Assembly: GCF_030689305.1 (NCBI RefSeq)
Contig: NZ_JAUYVM010000017.1
Coordinates: 62,001-126,000 of the forward strand
DNA length: 64,000 nt
Direction of reading: 5' to 3'
From: Vibrio penaeicida
Lineage (GTDB): Bacteria > Pseudomonadota > Gammaproteobacteria > Enterobacterales > Vibrionaceae
Position numbers and translations under genes: made by a program. Position 1 is the stretch's first letter. Each line of letters begins with the position of its first letter. Under the pieces are notes generated by a model. The model ran no database searches, had not been told where the DNA came from, and saw only the letters and a list, made by a program, of their open reading frames with translations. Shown here piece after piece: positions 26,076 to 35,671 of this stretch.

Positions 26076-29000
26076 CTATTCATTTTCCGTAAGTAACGTG
26101 CGCTTTTCCTGAACGAGCTCGTCCACCAGTTCTGACAGAGGTTTGGGCATACCAATATGATAGCCCTGACCGTAATTCACACCTAATTTGCTCAAGCAAG
26201 CCATCACAGCAGACGACTCCACAAATTCAGCAACGGTGACCTTGCCCATTTGCTGAGCGAGATCGTTAATGGAGCGAACCATGACATAATCGCTCTCATT
26301 TTGGTCTATCTCTCGCACAAAAATGCCATCAATCTTCACGATATCGACAGGGAGGGTTTTTAGGTAACCAAATGAAGACAGTCCAGAACCAAAATCATCC
26401 AACGCCACCAAACAACCTAAAGATTTCAATTCGGTAAATGCTTGGCTCGCTTGCTTGATGCTATGAATCGCCGCGGTTTCGGTTATCTCTAGGCAGATTT
26501 TGTGATTAGGAAAATTGCTCTGCTGCAACGCGTCTTTCAACGTTGTCATAAAGTCTTGGTTGCCCACTGATTGACCCGAAACATTAATCGATACTCGATC
26601 GAGATGCGCGGCTTGCTCTGGGTGTTCATCCAGCCAGCTCAACGTCCTAGTGACGACAAACTTATCAACCAAATGCGCAATATTGTAACGCTCAGTCGCA
26701 GGCATGAAGACACCTGGGGAAATGTAGTCTCCATTGGAGTCCACCAGCCGAACCAATATTTCAAAGTAGCATTGGTGAGCATTCTCTTTGTCTAAACCCT
26801 GAATTTGCTGGGCAAACAACTGTAAACGCTCATTTGCAATCGCTTCATGCACTAAGTTCACGCTTTCCATCTCGCGTTCACGCTGTTTGAGCTCTTCATC
26901 GTGAAGTAAGTAAAGCTGATAGCGGTTTCTGCCTTCTTCCTTGGCGGCGTGGCACGCCGTATCTGCGTGGGCGTGCACCATCTGAGGCGAGTCCGCTGTA
27001 TGGTCGATAAGACGAATGCCGATGGAACAGCTGATGTTCAACGTCAGATCATCACGAACAAATGGGTGCTGGTTCAATTGGTCAATGATCGACTGAGCAA
27101 TATCGGTCGCTTCACTTTTGGTGCAATCTCGCAATAACACAGCAAACTCATCACCTCCCATGCGCGATAAAATGGCGCTATTGGGCAATATCTGTTGAAT
27201 CAGTAATGCACAAAATGCAATGGCTTCGTCACCTGCTTCATGCCCTACCGTATCGTTAATCACCTTGAGCTGATCGAGATCGAGAAACAGCATGGCGTGA
27301 GTGCGAACATGCCCTTCCACTTCCACCATGGCTTTTTGCAATTGCTGCTCAAAGAAATTTCGGTTGTAAGTGCCAGTCAGTAAATCGTGTTGGGCCTGAT
27401 ACGCCAATTGCTGTGATAAATCGTGGGTTTCACTGATGTCTTCACCCACAATCAGTAATTGGTGAGTTTCGGTTAATGGGCGGATATTTTCTCGGACCCA
27501 TATGGTGAAGCCGCTCGCAGTCGTGTATTCAATTTCGCGCCGCCAAACAGAAAGATGGTGGGGTTTGGGCTGAAGCAACACTTGTCGCGCATTCAGTTCT
27601 ACCGAACCGGCATAGAAATCTTCCAATTTCCGACCCAGCATTTGCTGCGCGGAATAGCTCAACAGCTCTTGTGCGAATCGATTCACCGCTTGAATTCGGT
27701 TGTTTTCATCCAGTGTCATCATCATCACGGGTTGCTTTTCGTAGTAATGACGAAAATCGGCTTCACTGGCGAGCAATTTTTGCTCGGTCGCTTTACGCGC
27801 CGTTATGTCTTGCGCTTCCAAAAGGAAATGGCATTGCTCACCAAACTCATGAGGTAATGGCTTAATCGCAACATCCAGAACGCTTAACCCGTAATGTTGG
27901 CGAACCAGCTCTGCTTCAAATCGAACAAAGTCTTCTTGTCCTATCTGCTCAAGGTATTCTTTGAAGATTTTCTTTGACTCTTCACACCACCCGCGATATT
28001 GCCAAATGGGGCGACCATACTGCGCCCCTTTTACGTACAACAAATCTTGGAGTTTATTGTTGCTCGACACCAATTTACCAAACTGATCCACAATGCCGAT
28101 GTATTGATAGCTTTGATCGAAAATCGACTCCAGCAAAACTTGGCTTTGCTTGGCTTGCTTTTCACTCTGCTTAAGGCGCTTCATGTAATAAAGCAGCGAT
28201 CCAATAACCACAAGTAGAATAAAGATAGCCATCGAGAGCACTTTTATCTCGCGGGCGTACTGCACAAAATACGGTTCAGGTTTGTTCAGTATGGTATCCG
28301 CGAGCACTGCCGAATCTTTCATTCCCCACTTTTGCAAAGCCTGATAATCCAATTTTAACTGAGTGCGAATAGGACGAGGGGCAGGCATTGGCTCCCCTTC
28401 TTTCTGGTTCAAGACTTTAACAAGCAGCTCTCCGACCGCAGAGCCATTGGCAAACCCATCTTGCATAAAACCGCCGACGCTGCCCAACCCAAGACCCGCG
28501 TTGTAAGCCATATATACAGGAGCATTCGCTCGCTCATTGAGGGTTTTCCAGGACACGTCCTCAATCACGTTGCCCTGTTTATCACGAAAATAAATCCAGA
28601 ATAGGATGCTGTTTTCTGCATTCAAGCCAGAGGCAACATCCAGCAGTTTATCAAATGACTCTGGAACAACACTTTCCACCAGTGATCGGTCTTCTGGGTT
28701 CTCATTCAGGTATTTGGCGATCTGAGCTCTGGCCGCCTCCCCTGTTACTGAATAATCAGTGAGTACGACAACGCGCTCCACATTCGGCTGTAACTTCTTG
28801 ATCAAACGAATGTTGTTGTGAAGGTCAATATTTTCGGAAATGCCCGTGGCATTCAGGTCTTTATGAAGTTTAGGTGAATAATTGTTGATACCGCCAAAGA
28901 CAACGGGCGTGTCGCCGACGTATTCATGCAGATTTTGCATCATATTGAGCGCGTTATTGTCGCTCACGATGATGGCTTTAAAAGACTCTTGTTCTAATTT

Positions 29001-29258
29001 GGTTTTGAACAAGTTTTCTAATTGGGCAAAATATTCTGGCGTTTGTAAGCGCTTAGAATCGAGATAGAACACGCGATTTGGAATTTGGTGTGCGTCGAGA
29101 CGCTGAGCCAGACCTTCTTGAAAATTGTCCGTCCAGAAGAAGCCTTGATGGTATGAATGCACCACCAATACATTCTCGCTCGCCTGTAAGGCAAAGCTCA
29201 ACATGAGCGTTAATATTACCCCAACAATCCGCACTCGGTACGCTCTCTCTATATCCAT
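26076..29258 (-). CDS. Membrane GGDEF-EAL protein with ABC-substrate-binding-like sensor and PAS domains
   Basis: A 1060-residue protein. An N-terminal signal/anchor (VGVILTLMLSFALQA) leads into a periplasmic ABC-substrate-binding-like sensor (LVVHSYHQGFFWTDNFQEGL, residues ~28-320). A membrane helix follows at ~338-357, then two PAS domains (~375-500 and ~505-625), GGDEF (SRMGGDEFAVLL near 698) and EAL (FEILVRL near 831, DDFGSG near 954, KIDGIF, AEFVES). The GGDEF and EAL core residues are present, though the EAL signature is EIL and the first position of RxGGDEF retains Arg. It probably makes or breaks cyclic di-GMP in response to a periplasmic ligand. It is divergent from asnC. Confidence 0.9.
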   Translation of the reverse strand: MDIERAYRVRIVGVILTLMLSFALQASENVLVVHSYHQGFFWTDNFQEGLAQRLDAHQIPNRVFYLDSKRLQTPEYFAQLENLFKTKLEQESFKAIIVSDNNALNMMQNLHEYVGDTPVVFGGINNYSPKLHKDLNATGISENIDLHNNIRLIKKLQPNVERVVVLTDYSVTGEAARAQIAKYLNENPEDRSLVESVVPESFDKLLDVASGLNAENSILFWIYFRDKQGNVIEDVSWKTLNERANAPVYMAYNAGLGLGSVGGFMQDGFANGSAVGELLVKVLNQKEGEPMPAPRPIRTQLKLDYQALQKWGMKDSAVLADTILNKPEPYFVQYAREIKVLSMAIFILLVVIGSLLYYMKRLKQSEKQAKQSQVLLESIFDQSYQYIGIVDQFGKLVSSNNKLQDLLYVKGAQYGRPIWQYRGWCEESKKIFKEYLEQIGQEDFVRFEAELVRQHYGLSVLDVAIKPLPHEFGEQCHFLLEAQDITARKATEQKLLASEADFRHYYEKQPVMMMTLDENNRIQAVNRFAQELLSYSAQQMLGRKLEDFYAGSVELNARQVLLQPKPHHLSVWRREIEYTTASGFTIWVRENIRPLTETHQLLIVGEDISETHDLSQQLAYQAQHDLLTGTYNRNFFEQQLQKAMVEVEGHVRTHAMLFLDLDQLKVINDTVGHEAGDEAIAFCALLIQQILPNSAILSRMGGDEFAVLLRDCTKSEATDIAQSIIDQLNQHPFVRDDLTLNISCSIGIRLIDHTADSPQMVHAHADTACHAAKEEGRNRYQLYLLHDEELKQREREMESVNLVHEAIANERLQLFAQQIQGLDKENAHQCYFEILVRLVDSNGDYISPGVFMPATERYNIAHLVDKFVVTRTLSWLDEHPEQAAHLDRVSINVSGQSVGNQDFMTTLKDALQQSNFPNHKICLEITETAAIHSIKQASQAFTELKSLGCLVALDDFGSGLSSFGYLKTLPVDIVKIDGIFVREIDQNESDYVMVRSINDLAQQMGKVTVAEFVESSAVMACLSKLGVNYGQGYHIGMPKPLSELVDELVQEKRTLLTENE

Positions 29259-29389
29259 TCAATTTCAGTGAGTATATCAGATGATGACCTCAAGAGCTGT
29301 TGTGAAGCATGAGTTTGCAAGATAGGATGTAGCCAATGAATCAGAGGCTTATACCCTCCACCTATCGGGATTGCTCAAAGGAAACAAGT

Positions 29390-29854
29390 ATGCAAACCGC
29401 CACAGCACGTCTTGATGATCTGGACCGCGAAATTCTTAAAGCGCTAATGGAAGACGCCAGAACCCCTTATGCAGAAATGGCAAAGCAGTTCAACGTCAGC
29501 CCAGCCACCATTCACGTGCGCATCGAAAAAATGAAAGCGGCGGATGTGATTGAAGGTACGGAAGTGATCGTCAATACCAAAAAACTGGGGTACGACGTCT
29601 GCTGTTTTATCGGAATCAACCTCAATGCGGCGCGCGATTACCATTCTGCTCTAGAAAAACTGAATGCTTTAGATGAAGTGGTCGAAGCCTATTACACCAC
29701 GGGAGCGTACAACATTTTTGTAAAGCTGATGTGTAAATCGATCGAAGAGCTGCAATTTGTACTGATAGACAAACTTCAAGCCATCGATGAAGTTCAGTCC
29801 ACAGAGACTCTGATTTCTCTACAAAACCCCATCAATAGAAACGTGAACCCATAA
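29390..29854 (+). CDS. asnC: AsnC, Lrp/AsnC-family regulator
   Basis: A 154-residue regulator with an N-terminal winged HTH (LDDLDREILKALMEDARTPYAEMAKQFNVS, recognition helix near PATIHVRIEKM) and a C-terminal RAM ligand-binding domain (VVEAYYTTGAYNIFVKLMCKS). The length and sequence match AsnC, the asparagine-responsive regulator of asparagine synthetase. The start at 29390 has AAAGGA 8 bases upstream; the frame is open for another 18 codons upstream, but those do not fit the family. The usual partner asnA is not adjacent. Confidence 0.88.
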   Translation: MQTATARLDDLDREILKALMEDARTPYAEMAKQFNVSPATIHVRIEKMKAADVIEGTEVIVNTKKLGYDVCCFIGINLNAARDYHSALEKLNALDEVVEAYYTTGAYNIFVKLMCKSIEELQFVLIDKLQAIDEVQSTETLISLQNPINRNVNP

Positions 29855-29878
29855 AAAAACCACCCGAAGGTGGTTTTT
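29853..29878. terminator. Terminator between asnC and prlC
   Basis: A stem of AAAAACCACC and GGTGGTTTTT around a CGAA tetraloop, with A and T runs on the two sides. It serves the convergent asnC and prlC genes. Confidence 0.9.
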
Positions 29879-29902
29879 GCAAATCTAAGTCAAGCTGGGC
29901 AA

Positions 29903-31945
29903 TTACGCCGTAATACCAGAGTGACGTAGCAAGGCATCGATTTCAGGCTCGCGACCACGGAAACGCTTAAACAATTCCATTGGCTCTTCACTGCCACCCA
30001 TTTCCAGAATGTTATTCAGGAATGAACGTCCAGTATCTTCATTGAAAATACCCTCATCTTCGAAACGTGAGTACGCATCTGAAGACAACACTTCCGCCCA
30101 TAAGTAGCTGTAGTAACCTGCACTGTAGCCACCCGCGAAAATATGGCTGAAGCTATGAGAGAAACGGTTCCACTCAACGCTTGGCAATACCGCGACTTTC
30201 TCTTTCACTTGCGCCAACGTTTCTAATACACGAGCACCAATGTCTGGATCGTATTCGGTGTGAAGCGTGAAATCGAACAGACCAAGCTCTAATTGGCGAA
30301 GAATAAACATCGCGGATTGGAAGTTTTTCGCTGCCAGCATTTTATCCAACATGGCTTTTGGAAGCGGTTCGCCCGTTTCGTAATGACCCGAGATAAACGC
30401 CAGCGCTTCTTCTTCCCAACACCAGTTTTCTAGGAACTGGCTTGGCAGTTCGACGGCATCCCAAGGTACACCGTTGATGCCCGATACCGCCGATACATCG
30501 ATTTGCGTCAGCATGTGGTGAATACCGTGACCTGTTTCGTGGAACAAGGTAACAACTTCATCGTGAGTGAATAGTGCTGGCTTATCGCCTACTGGCTTGT
30601 TGAAGTTACACACCAAGTAAGCCACTGGGGTTTGCAATTCACCATCAGCGTTAGTACGACGCACACGACATTCGTCCATCCACGCGCCACCACGCTTGTG
30701 CTCACGAGCGTACAAGTCTAGGTAGAAACTGCCACGCAGTGTGCCATTGCTGTCGAAGATGTCGTAAAACTTCACCGACTCATGCCATACGTCTACCCCT
30801 TCACGCTCGGTCACTTTCATGCCAAACACACGATCCAATACTTCAAATAGACCAGATACCGCTTTGTCTTCAGGGAAATACGGGCGCAGCTCTTCGTCAG
30901 AGATCTGGAATAGGTGCTGCTTTTGTTTCTCGCTGTAGTAAGCGATGTCCCAAAGATTCAGCTCAGAAACGCCAAACTCTTGCTCTGCAAAATCACGCAG
31001 TTCTTGAACTTCACGCTCACCTTGTGGCTTGGCTTTCACCGCCAACTCGTTCAAAAAGCCCAGTACTTGCTGCGGGTTTTCCGCCATTTTTGTCGCCAGT
31101 GATTTTTCACTGAACGCACTAAAGCCGAGTAAACGGGCAATTTCATGACGCAGTTTCAACTGCTCTGTGATCAGTTCAGTGTTATCCCACTTGCCCGCAT
31201 TGGGACCGCGATCAGAAGCGCGAGTCACGTAGGCTTCGTACAGCTCTTTACGCAGAGCTTGGTTATCACAGTAAGTCAGAACTGGCAGGTAAGAAGGGAT
31301 ATCCAGTGTCAGCAACCAACCATCCAGCTCTTTGGCTTCTGCTGCAGCTTTTGCTGCCGCCAATGCCGATTCGGGCATGCCAGCCAGATCTTTTTCATCA
31401 GTAACCTGCTTCGACCACCCCATGGTAGCGTCCAGCACATTGTTCGAAAACTGAGAGCTCAATTCCGACATGCGCTTGCTGATTTCACCGTAGCGATGCT
31501 GCTCGTCTGCTGGTAAGCCAATACCCGACAAATCAAAGTCACGTAGCGCATCAATGATGCTTTTCTTCTGCGCCTGAGACAAAGTACCAAATTCATCTGA
31601 AGCTTTTATTGCTTTGTACGCGTCGTACAAGCCTTTGTGTTGTCCAACCCAAGTGCCGTACTCAGACAGCAATGGAAGGCAGCTTTCATACGCTTCGCGC
31701 AACTCGTTGCTGTTCTTTACCGAGTTCAAGTGACTCACTGGAGACCAAATCTGGTTTAGTTTATCGTCCACTTCCGCTAATGGTGCACATACGCTGTTCC
31801 AGCTTGGTGCCGCATTGTTTGCGACCACTTCATCCACTTTGGCACGACACACATCAATCACTTGCTCAACGGCAGGTTTTACGTGCTCTGGCTTAATGTC
31901 GGAAAACGGGGGAAGATCAGTAAACGTCAGTAATGGGTTAGACAT
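29903..31945 (-). CDS. prlC: Oligopeptidase A
   Basis: A 680-residue M3-family zinc metallopeptidase, the same length as the E. coli enzyme. The active site HETGHGIHHML (HExxH, near residue 470) is followed by ELPSQFLENWCWEEEAL with the third zinc ligand. It degrades short peptides in the cytoplasm, including signal-peptide fragments. AAAGGA lies 7 bases before the ATG. It is divergent from rlmJ, as in related gammaproteobacteria where prlC, rlmJ and gor are neighbours. Confidence 0.97.
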   Translation of the reverse strand: MSNPLLTFTDLPPFSDIKPEHVKPAVEQVIDVCRAKVDEVVANNAAPSWNSVCAPLAEVDDKLNQIWSPVSHLNSVKNSNELREAYESCLPLLSEYGTWVGQHKGLYDAYKAIKASDEFGTLSQAQKKSIIDALRDFDLSGIGLPADEQHRYGEISKRMSELSSQFSNNVLDATMGWSKQVTDEKDLAGMPESALAAAKAAAEAKELDGWLLTLDIPSYLPVLTYCDNQALRKELYEAYVTRASDRGPNAGKWDNTELITEQLKLRHEIARLLGFSAFSEKSLATKMAENPQQVLGFLNELAVKAKPQGEREVQELRDFAEQEFGVSELNLWDIAYYSEKQKQHLFQISDEELRPYFPEDKAVSGLFEVLDRVFGMKVTEREGVDVWHESVKFYDIFDSNGTLRGSFYLDLYAREHKRGGAWMDECRVRRTNADGELQTPVAYLVCNFNKPVGDKPALFTHDEVVTLFHETGHGIHHMLTQIDVSAVSGINGVPWDAVELPSQFLENWCWEEEALAFISGHYETGEPLPKAMLDKMLAAKNFQSAMFILRQLELGLFDFTLHTEYDPDIGARVLETLAQVKEKVAVLPSVEWNRFSHSFSHIFAGGYSAGYYSYLWAEVLSSDAYSRFEDEGIFNEDTGRSFLNNILEMGGSEEPMELFKRFRGREPEIDALLRHSGITA

Positions 31946-32096
31946 TTTTCATTCCTTTTATCATTTTGTCCTTTACTAAATGTAGGTCGGGACGGGATTT
32001 TTCAATAGCCAACGTCAGCAAGGCTCACACAGTGAACCCTGCCTTTGATATAATGAGCCTCTTGCGCTCGCCAATTCAAACTTGTAAGAGACTATT

Positions 32097-32936
32097 TTGT
32101 TAAGTTACCGTCACAGCTTCCATGCAGGCAACCATGCCGATGTACTGAAACATATTGTTCAGTCTTTAATACTGAACGCATTGAATCAAAAAGAAAAACC
32201 TTACGTGTATCACGATACGCATTCTGGTGTGGGTCGCTACGACTTAACGCACGAATGGTCCGAAAAAACGGGCGAATACAAACAAGGTATCGCTCGCTTA
32301 TGGCAAGCAAACAACCTGCCGGAAGAAATACAAACTTACCTTGAAGCCGTCCAGTCTTTGAATCAGGATAGCAGTTTACGTTACTACCCTGGTTCACCTC
32401 GTGTCGCGCGTGCTCATATTCGCAAGCAAGACAGAATGGTGTTAACCGAGCTTCATCCGAGCGATCACCCTCTTTTGGAACAAGAGTTTCATCGTGATCG
32501 CCAAGTCAGCATTTACAAAGAAGACGGGTTTCAACGTTTAAAAGCAAGCTTGCCACCGAAAGAGCGACGCGGCCTTGTTTTGATTGATCCGCCTTATGAA
32601 TTAGCACACGAATACCGCGATGTTGTGAATGCCGTTGCCCAATCTCATAAACGTTGGGCGACTGGTGTTTATGCGATCTGGTACCCAGTGGTGAATCGTC
32701 ACGATATCGATGACATGCTCTCAGGGCTTGAAAAACTCGGAATTAGAAAGATATTACAAATAGAACTGGGCGTCTCTGCCGATACGAATGAGCGCGGCAT
32801 GACCGCTTCTGGGATGATTGTGATCAACCCGCCATGGAAGCTAGAAAGCCAAATGAAAGAAATTCTTCCATATTTAAAGGAAGTAATTGCGCCAGTAACG
32901 GGTCACTTTAAGGTGGAATGGATCGTTCCAGAATAA
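32097..32936 (+). CDS. rlmJ: RlmJ, 23S rRNA m6A2030 methyltransferase
   Basis: A 279-residue methyltransferase. The N-terminus (LSYRHSFHAGNHADVLKHIV) and the catalytic motif LVLIDPPYELAHEY (DPPY) match RlmJ (YhiR), which methylates A2030 of 23S rRNA. The start is an unusual TTG at 32097; the residues after it align exactly with the conserved family N-terminus, so no alternative start fits. AAGAG lies about 9 bases upstream. gor follows 61 bp later. Confidence 0.95.
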   Translation: MLSYRHSFHAGNHADVLKHIVQSLILNALNQKEKPYVYHDTHSGVGRYDLTHEWSEKTGEYKQGIARLWQANNLPEEIQTYLEAVQSLNQDSSLRYYPGSPRVARAHIRKQDRMVLTELHPSDHPLLEQEFHRDRQVSIYKEDGFQRLKASLPPKERRGLVLIDPPYELAHEYRDVVNAVAQSHKRWATGVYAIWYPVVNRHDIDDMLSGLEKLGIRKILQIELGVSADTNERGMTASGMIVINPPWKLESQMKEILPYLKEVIAPVTGHFKVEWIVPE

Positions 32937-32997
32937 GCTTGAACGAATCATTCAGAGCGCAACCCAATAATAAATGAAACAATAATCGGAGAAAGTC

Positions 32998-34353
32998 ATG
33001 GCAACACATTTTGATTATATTTGCATCGGCGGCGGCAGCGGCGGCATTGCCTCTGCAAACCGTGCATCGATGTATGGTGCCAAAGTCGCGCTCATTGAAG
33101 CTCAAGATCTTGGCGGTACGTGCGTAAACGTAGGTTGCGTTCCAAAGAAAGTGATGTGGCATGGCGCTCAAGTCGCAGAAGCAATGAATCTGTATGCCGA
33201 AGACTATGGCTTCGATGTTGATGTAAAAGGGTTTAATTGGAGTAAGCTGGTTGAAAACCGTCAAGCTTACATTGGTCGAATTCATCAGTCTTACGACCGC
33301 GTATTGGGCAACAACAAAGTCAATGTGATTAAAGGCTTTGCTAAGTTTGTTGATGCGAAAACAGTAGAAGTGAACGGCGAGCATTACACCGCAGACCACA
33401 TTCTGATTGCAGTAGGCGGCCGCCCGACTATCCCTAACATTCCTGGTGCTGAATACGGCATCGACTCCAATGGCTTTTTCGACCTTGAAGAGCAGCCAAA
33501 ACGCGTAGCGGTTGTGGGTGCAGGCTACATTGCCGTTGAAATCGCAGGCGTACTGAACGCACTGGGCACGGAAACGCATCTGTTTGTGCGTAAAGAATCA
33601 CCACTTCGCAGCTTTGACCCACTTATCGTTGAAACGCTAATGGAAGTGATGGAAGCAGAAGGTCCAACACTTCATACGAATTCAGTTCCAAAAGAAGTGG
33701 TAAAAGAAGACGATGGCAGCCTAACGCTGCATTTCGAAAGCGGTCGTAGCCAAAATGTCGATACCCTAATCTGGGCGATCGGTCGTCACCCTGCTACTGA
33801 TGCTATCAACCTTGCTTCAACAGGTGTTGAAACCACCGATTACGGCTACATCAAAGTAGACGAATACCAGCAAACCAACGTTGATGGTATTTACTGTGTA
33901 GGCGACATCATGGAAGGCGGTATCGAGCTAACACCTGTAGCGGTTAAAGCGGGTCGCCAGTTGTCTGAGCGTTTGTTCAACAACAAGCCAAACGCAAAAA
34001 TGGATTACAACCTCGTGCCTACCGTTGTATTCAGCCATCCACCAATTGGCACCATTGGCTTAACCGAGCAAGAAGCCATTGATCAATACGGCGAAGAGAA
34101 CGTTAAAGTGTACACTTCGGGCTTCACGGCTATGTACACCGCGGTTACTCAGCATCGTCAACCTTGCAAAATGAAGCTGGTTTGTGCAGGCGATGATGAA
34201 AAAGTGGTTGGCCTACACGGTATTGGTTTCGCAGTAGACGAAATGATTCAAGGCTTCGGCGTCGCCATGAAGATGGGCGCAACCAAAGAAGACTTCGACA
34301 GCGTGGTGGCTATCCACCCAACGGGCTCGGAAGAGTTTGTTACCATGAGATAA
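32998..34353 (+). CDS. gor: Glutathione-disulfide reductase
   Basis: A 451-residue flavoprotein disulfide reductase. The FAD motif (CIGGGSGGIASANRA), the redox-active CVNVGC pair (residues ~42-47), the NADPH-binding motif (VVGAGYIAVEIAGVL) and the C-terminal HPTGSEEF with the catalytic His are all present. It reduces glutathione disulfide with NADPH. It lies downstream of rlmJ as in E. coli and is followed by a clear terminator that marks the end of the conserved block. Confidence 0.97.
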   Translation: MATHFDYICIGGGSGGIASANRASMYGAKVALIEAQDLGGTCVNVGCVPKKVMWHGAQVAEAMNLYAEDYGFDVDVKGFNWSKLVENRQAYIGRIHQSYDRVLGNNKVNVIKGFAKFVDAKTVEVNGEHYTADHILIAVGGRPTIPNIPGAEYGIDSNGFFDLEEQPKRVAVVGAGYIAVEIAGVLNALGTETHLFVRKESPLRSFDPLIVETLMEVMEAEGPTLHTNSVPKEVVKEDDGSLTLHFESGRSQNVDTLIWAIGRHPATDAINLASTGVETTDYGYIKVDEYQQTNVDGIYCVGDIMEGGIELTPVAVKAGRQLSERLFNNKPNAKMDYNLVPTVVFSHPPIGTIGLTEQEAIDQYGEENVKVYTSGFTAMYTAVTQHRQPCKMKLVCAGDDEKVVGLHGIGFAVDEMIQGFGVAMKMGATKEDFDSVVAIHPTGSEEFVTMR

Positions 34354-34386
34354 GCTTCTTAGCTTCTGCGTTAAAGAACATTATTC

Positions 34387-34421
34387 ATAAGGTCAGTATT
34401 TTTATACTGGCCTTATTTTTT
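34387..34421 (+). terminator. Terminator after gor
   Basis: A 13-bp stem (ATAAGGTCAGTAT / ATACTGGCCTTAT, one G-T pair) with a TTTT loop and a following T-rich tract. Confidence 0.9.
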
Positions 34422-34447
34422 ATTCCTGATCTCTCGTTCGTGTTGAT

Positions 34448-34464
34448 CTGTAATACCGTGAAAC
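34448..34464 (+). promoter_or_regulatory. Direct-repeat operator 1, upstream of the FHA regulator gene
   Basis: CTGTAATACCGTGAAAC: two related heptamers (CTGTAAT, GTGAAAC) starting exactly 10 bp apart with an ACC spacer. The same design recurs at 42864 and 43718. It lies 131 bp before the start of the FHA gene, in a 240-bp spacer. One helical turn between half-sites suits a SARP/OmpR-type activator bound as a tandem dimer. This copy is the most divergent of the three. Confidence 0.5.
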
Positions 34465-34594
34465 GGCACTCATTATTTTTGCAAATGGTTACACTACGTA
34501 CTAATAACCGTTGTCATTAATAAAACTATATGCGTATTATCCTTATAAAACTGAATCGATATAAATTCATAAGATACTGTCTGGATACATACTC

Positions 34595-35629
34595 ATGTCG
34601 ATCAATCATAAAGCTCAATCATTCGATCAGAAACCATCTACATCCGATAGTGCATCAGCCTCTCCATTATCAGAAAGCGTCTATTTTCATGGGGGGATAC
34701 TGAATTCATCTTCGGGTGACAGTATCTATTTAAGGCAGTATCACACGATTGGTCGTTCAAAAGATTGCCATACGCCATTATCACGAAACGATATATCTCG
34801 AATACATGCCGTCATGTTTTGGCAAGAAAACGGTTGGTACATTCAAGATAAAAGCACAAATGGTGTTTGGGTAAACCGTAAAAGAATCACGAAAGACCAA
34901 ACCGTCGCTCTACAGAAAAACGATCAGATCGCTTTATCTTCAAAGGCTGGTGATACTTTCACATTGGTATCGAGCGATGAACCAAGTGATATGCTGATTA
35001 ATTCCAAGTCTCTTCCTTCCATTTGCTTGAATAAGCCGTTCACCAAGCTCTCCAAACAGTTTTCCCTCTACTTTGAAAATGGGATTTGGTATCTAGAAAC
35101 ATTGGTTGACGACAACTGGGAAAGCACCAAAGTTTATGATGGCGACACCATTCACATTGATGGTGGAGAATACACACTTCAAACCAACCGCATAGAAGAA
35201 AAAACCTGCCAGAACCGTCCGGTGGTGCGAACCATTGAAGATTTGACGTTCCACATAAATGTTTCCAGTGATGAAGAAGAAATCCAGTTATCCATTAATG
35301 ATTCTGAACACACGGCAACCATTGGCGGGCACCGTCTATACAACCAACTCTATTTGTTCCTTTGTTTGGCTAGACAATCTAATTCTGATCGCGCACTAGG
35401 GTATGAACCTGCTCATTGCGGATGGGTGAATTTGAATGAGCTCTCCAATTCACTCGGTATCGAGCCTGAAAATACCCGCATACGCCTTCATCGATTGCGT
35501 ACTCGCTTAAGAGATACAGCCAGCTTTAGCGGCATAGATGCTTGCCAAATCTTACAGCTTCAAGGAGGCGAAGTTCGTTTAAATACCGCCAATATTGAGA
35601 TCGTTAAAGGCGGAAAGAATGAAAGCTAA
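34595..35629 (+). CDS. FHA-domain regulator with C-terminal winged helix (EmbR/SARP-like)
   Basis: A 344-residue protein. Residues ~30-115 form an FHA domain with the phosphothreonine-binding residues G53-R54, S68-R-I-H71 and N89-G90 in place. The C-terminal ~90 residues look like an OmpR/SARP winged helix: WVNLNELSNSLGIEPENTRI, then RLHRLRTRLRD (recognition helix) and LQLQGGEVRLN (wing, compare RGxGYRL). The order is the reverse of mycobacterial EmbR, where the DNA-binding domain comes first and FHA last. The kinase encoded 42 bp downstream is the obvious partner: phosphorylation could control DNA binding. It has no signal peptide. Confidence 0.8.
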   Translation: MSINHKAQSFDQKPSTSDSASASPLSESVYFHGGILNSSSGDSIYLRQYHTIGRSKDCHTPLSRNDISRIHAVMFWQENGWYIQDKSTNGVWVNRKRITKDQTVALQKNDQIALSSKAGDTFTLVSSDEPSDMLINSKSLPSICLNKPFTKLSKQFSLYFENGIWYLETLVDDNWESTKVYDGDTIHIDGGEYTLQTNRIEEKTCQNRPVVRTIEDLTFHINVSSDEEEIQLSINDSEHTATIGGHRLYNQLYLFLCLARQSNSDRALGYEPAHCGWVNLNELSNSLGIEPENTRIRLHRLRTRLRDTASFSGIDACQILQLQGGEVRLNTANIEIVKGGKNES

Positions 35630-35671
35630 CCCACAATCGCAAACTCGAAAGCCAAGCCGATATGCCCCGCT

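Noticed and set aside
34529..34720. A small plus-strand open frame starting at an ATG just before the FHA gene, considered as a precursor peptide.
   Set aside because: It overlaps the FHA coding sequence in another frame, has no ribosome site and its translation looks like a random shadow.
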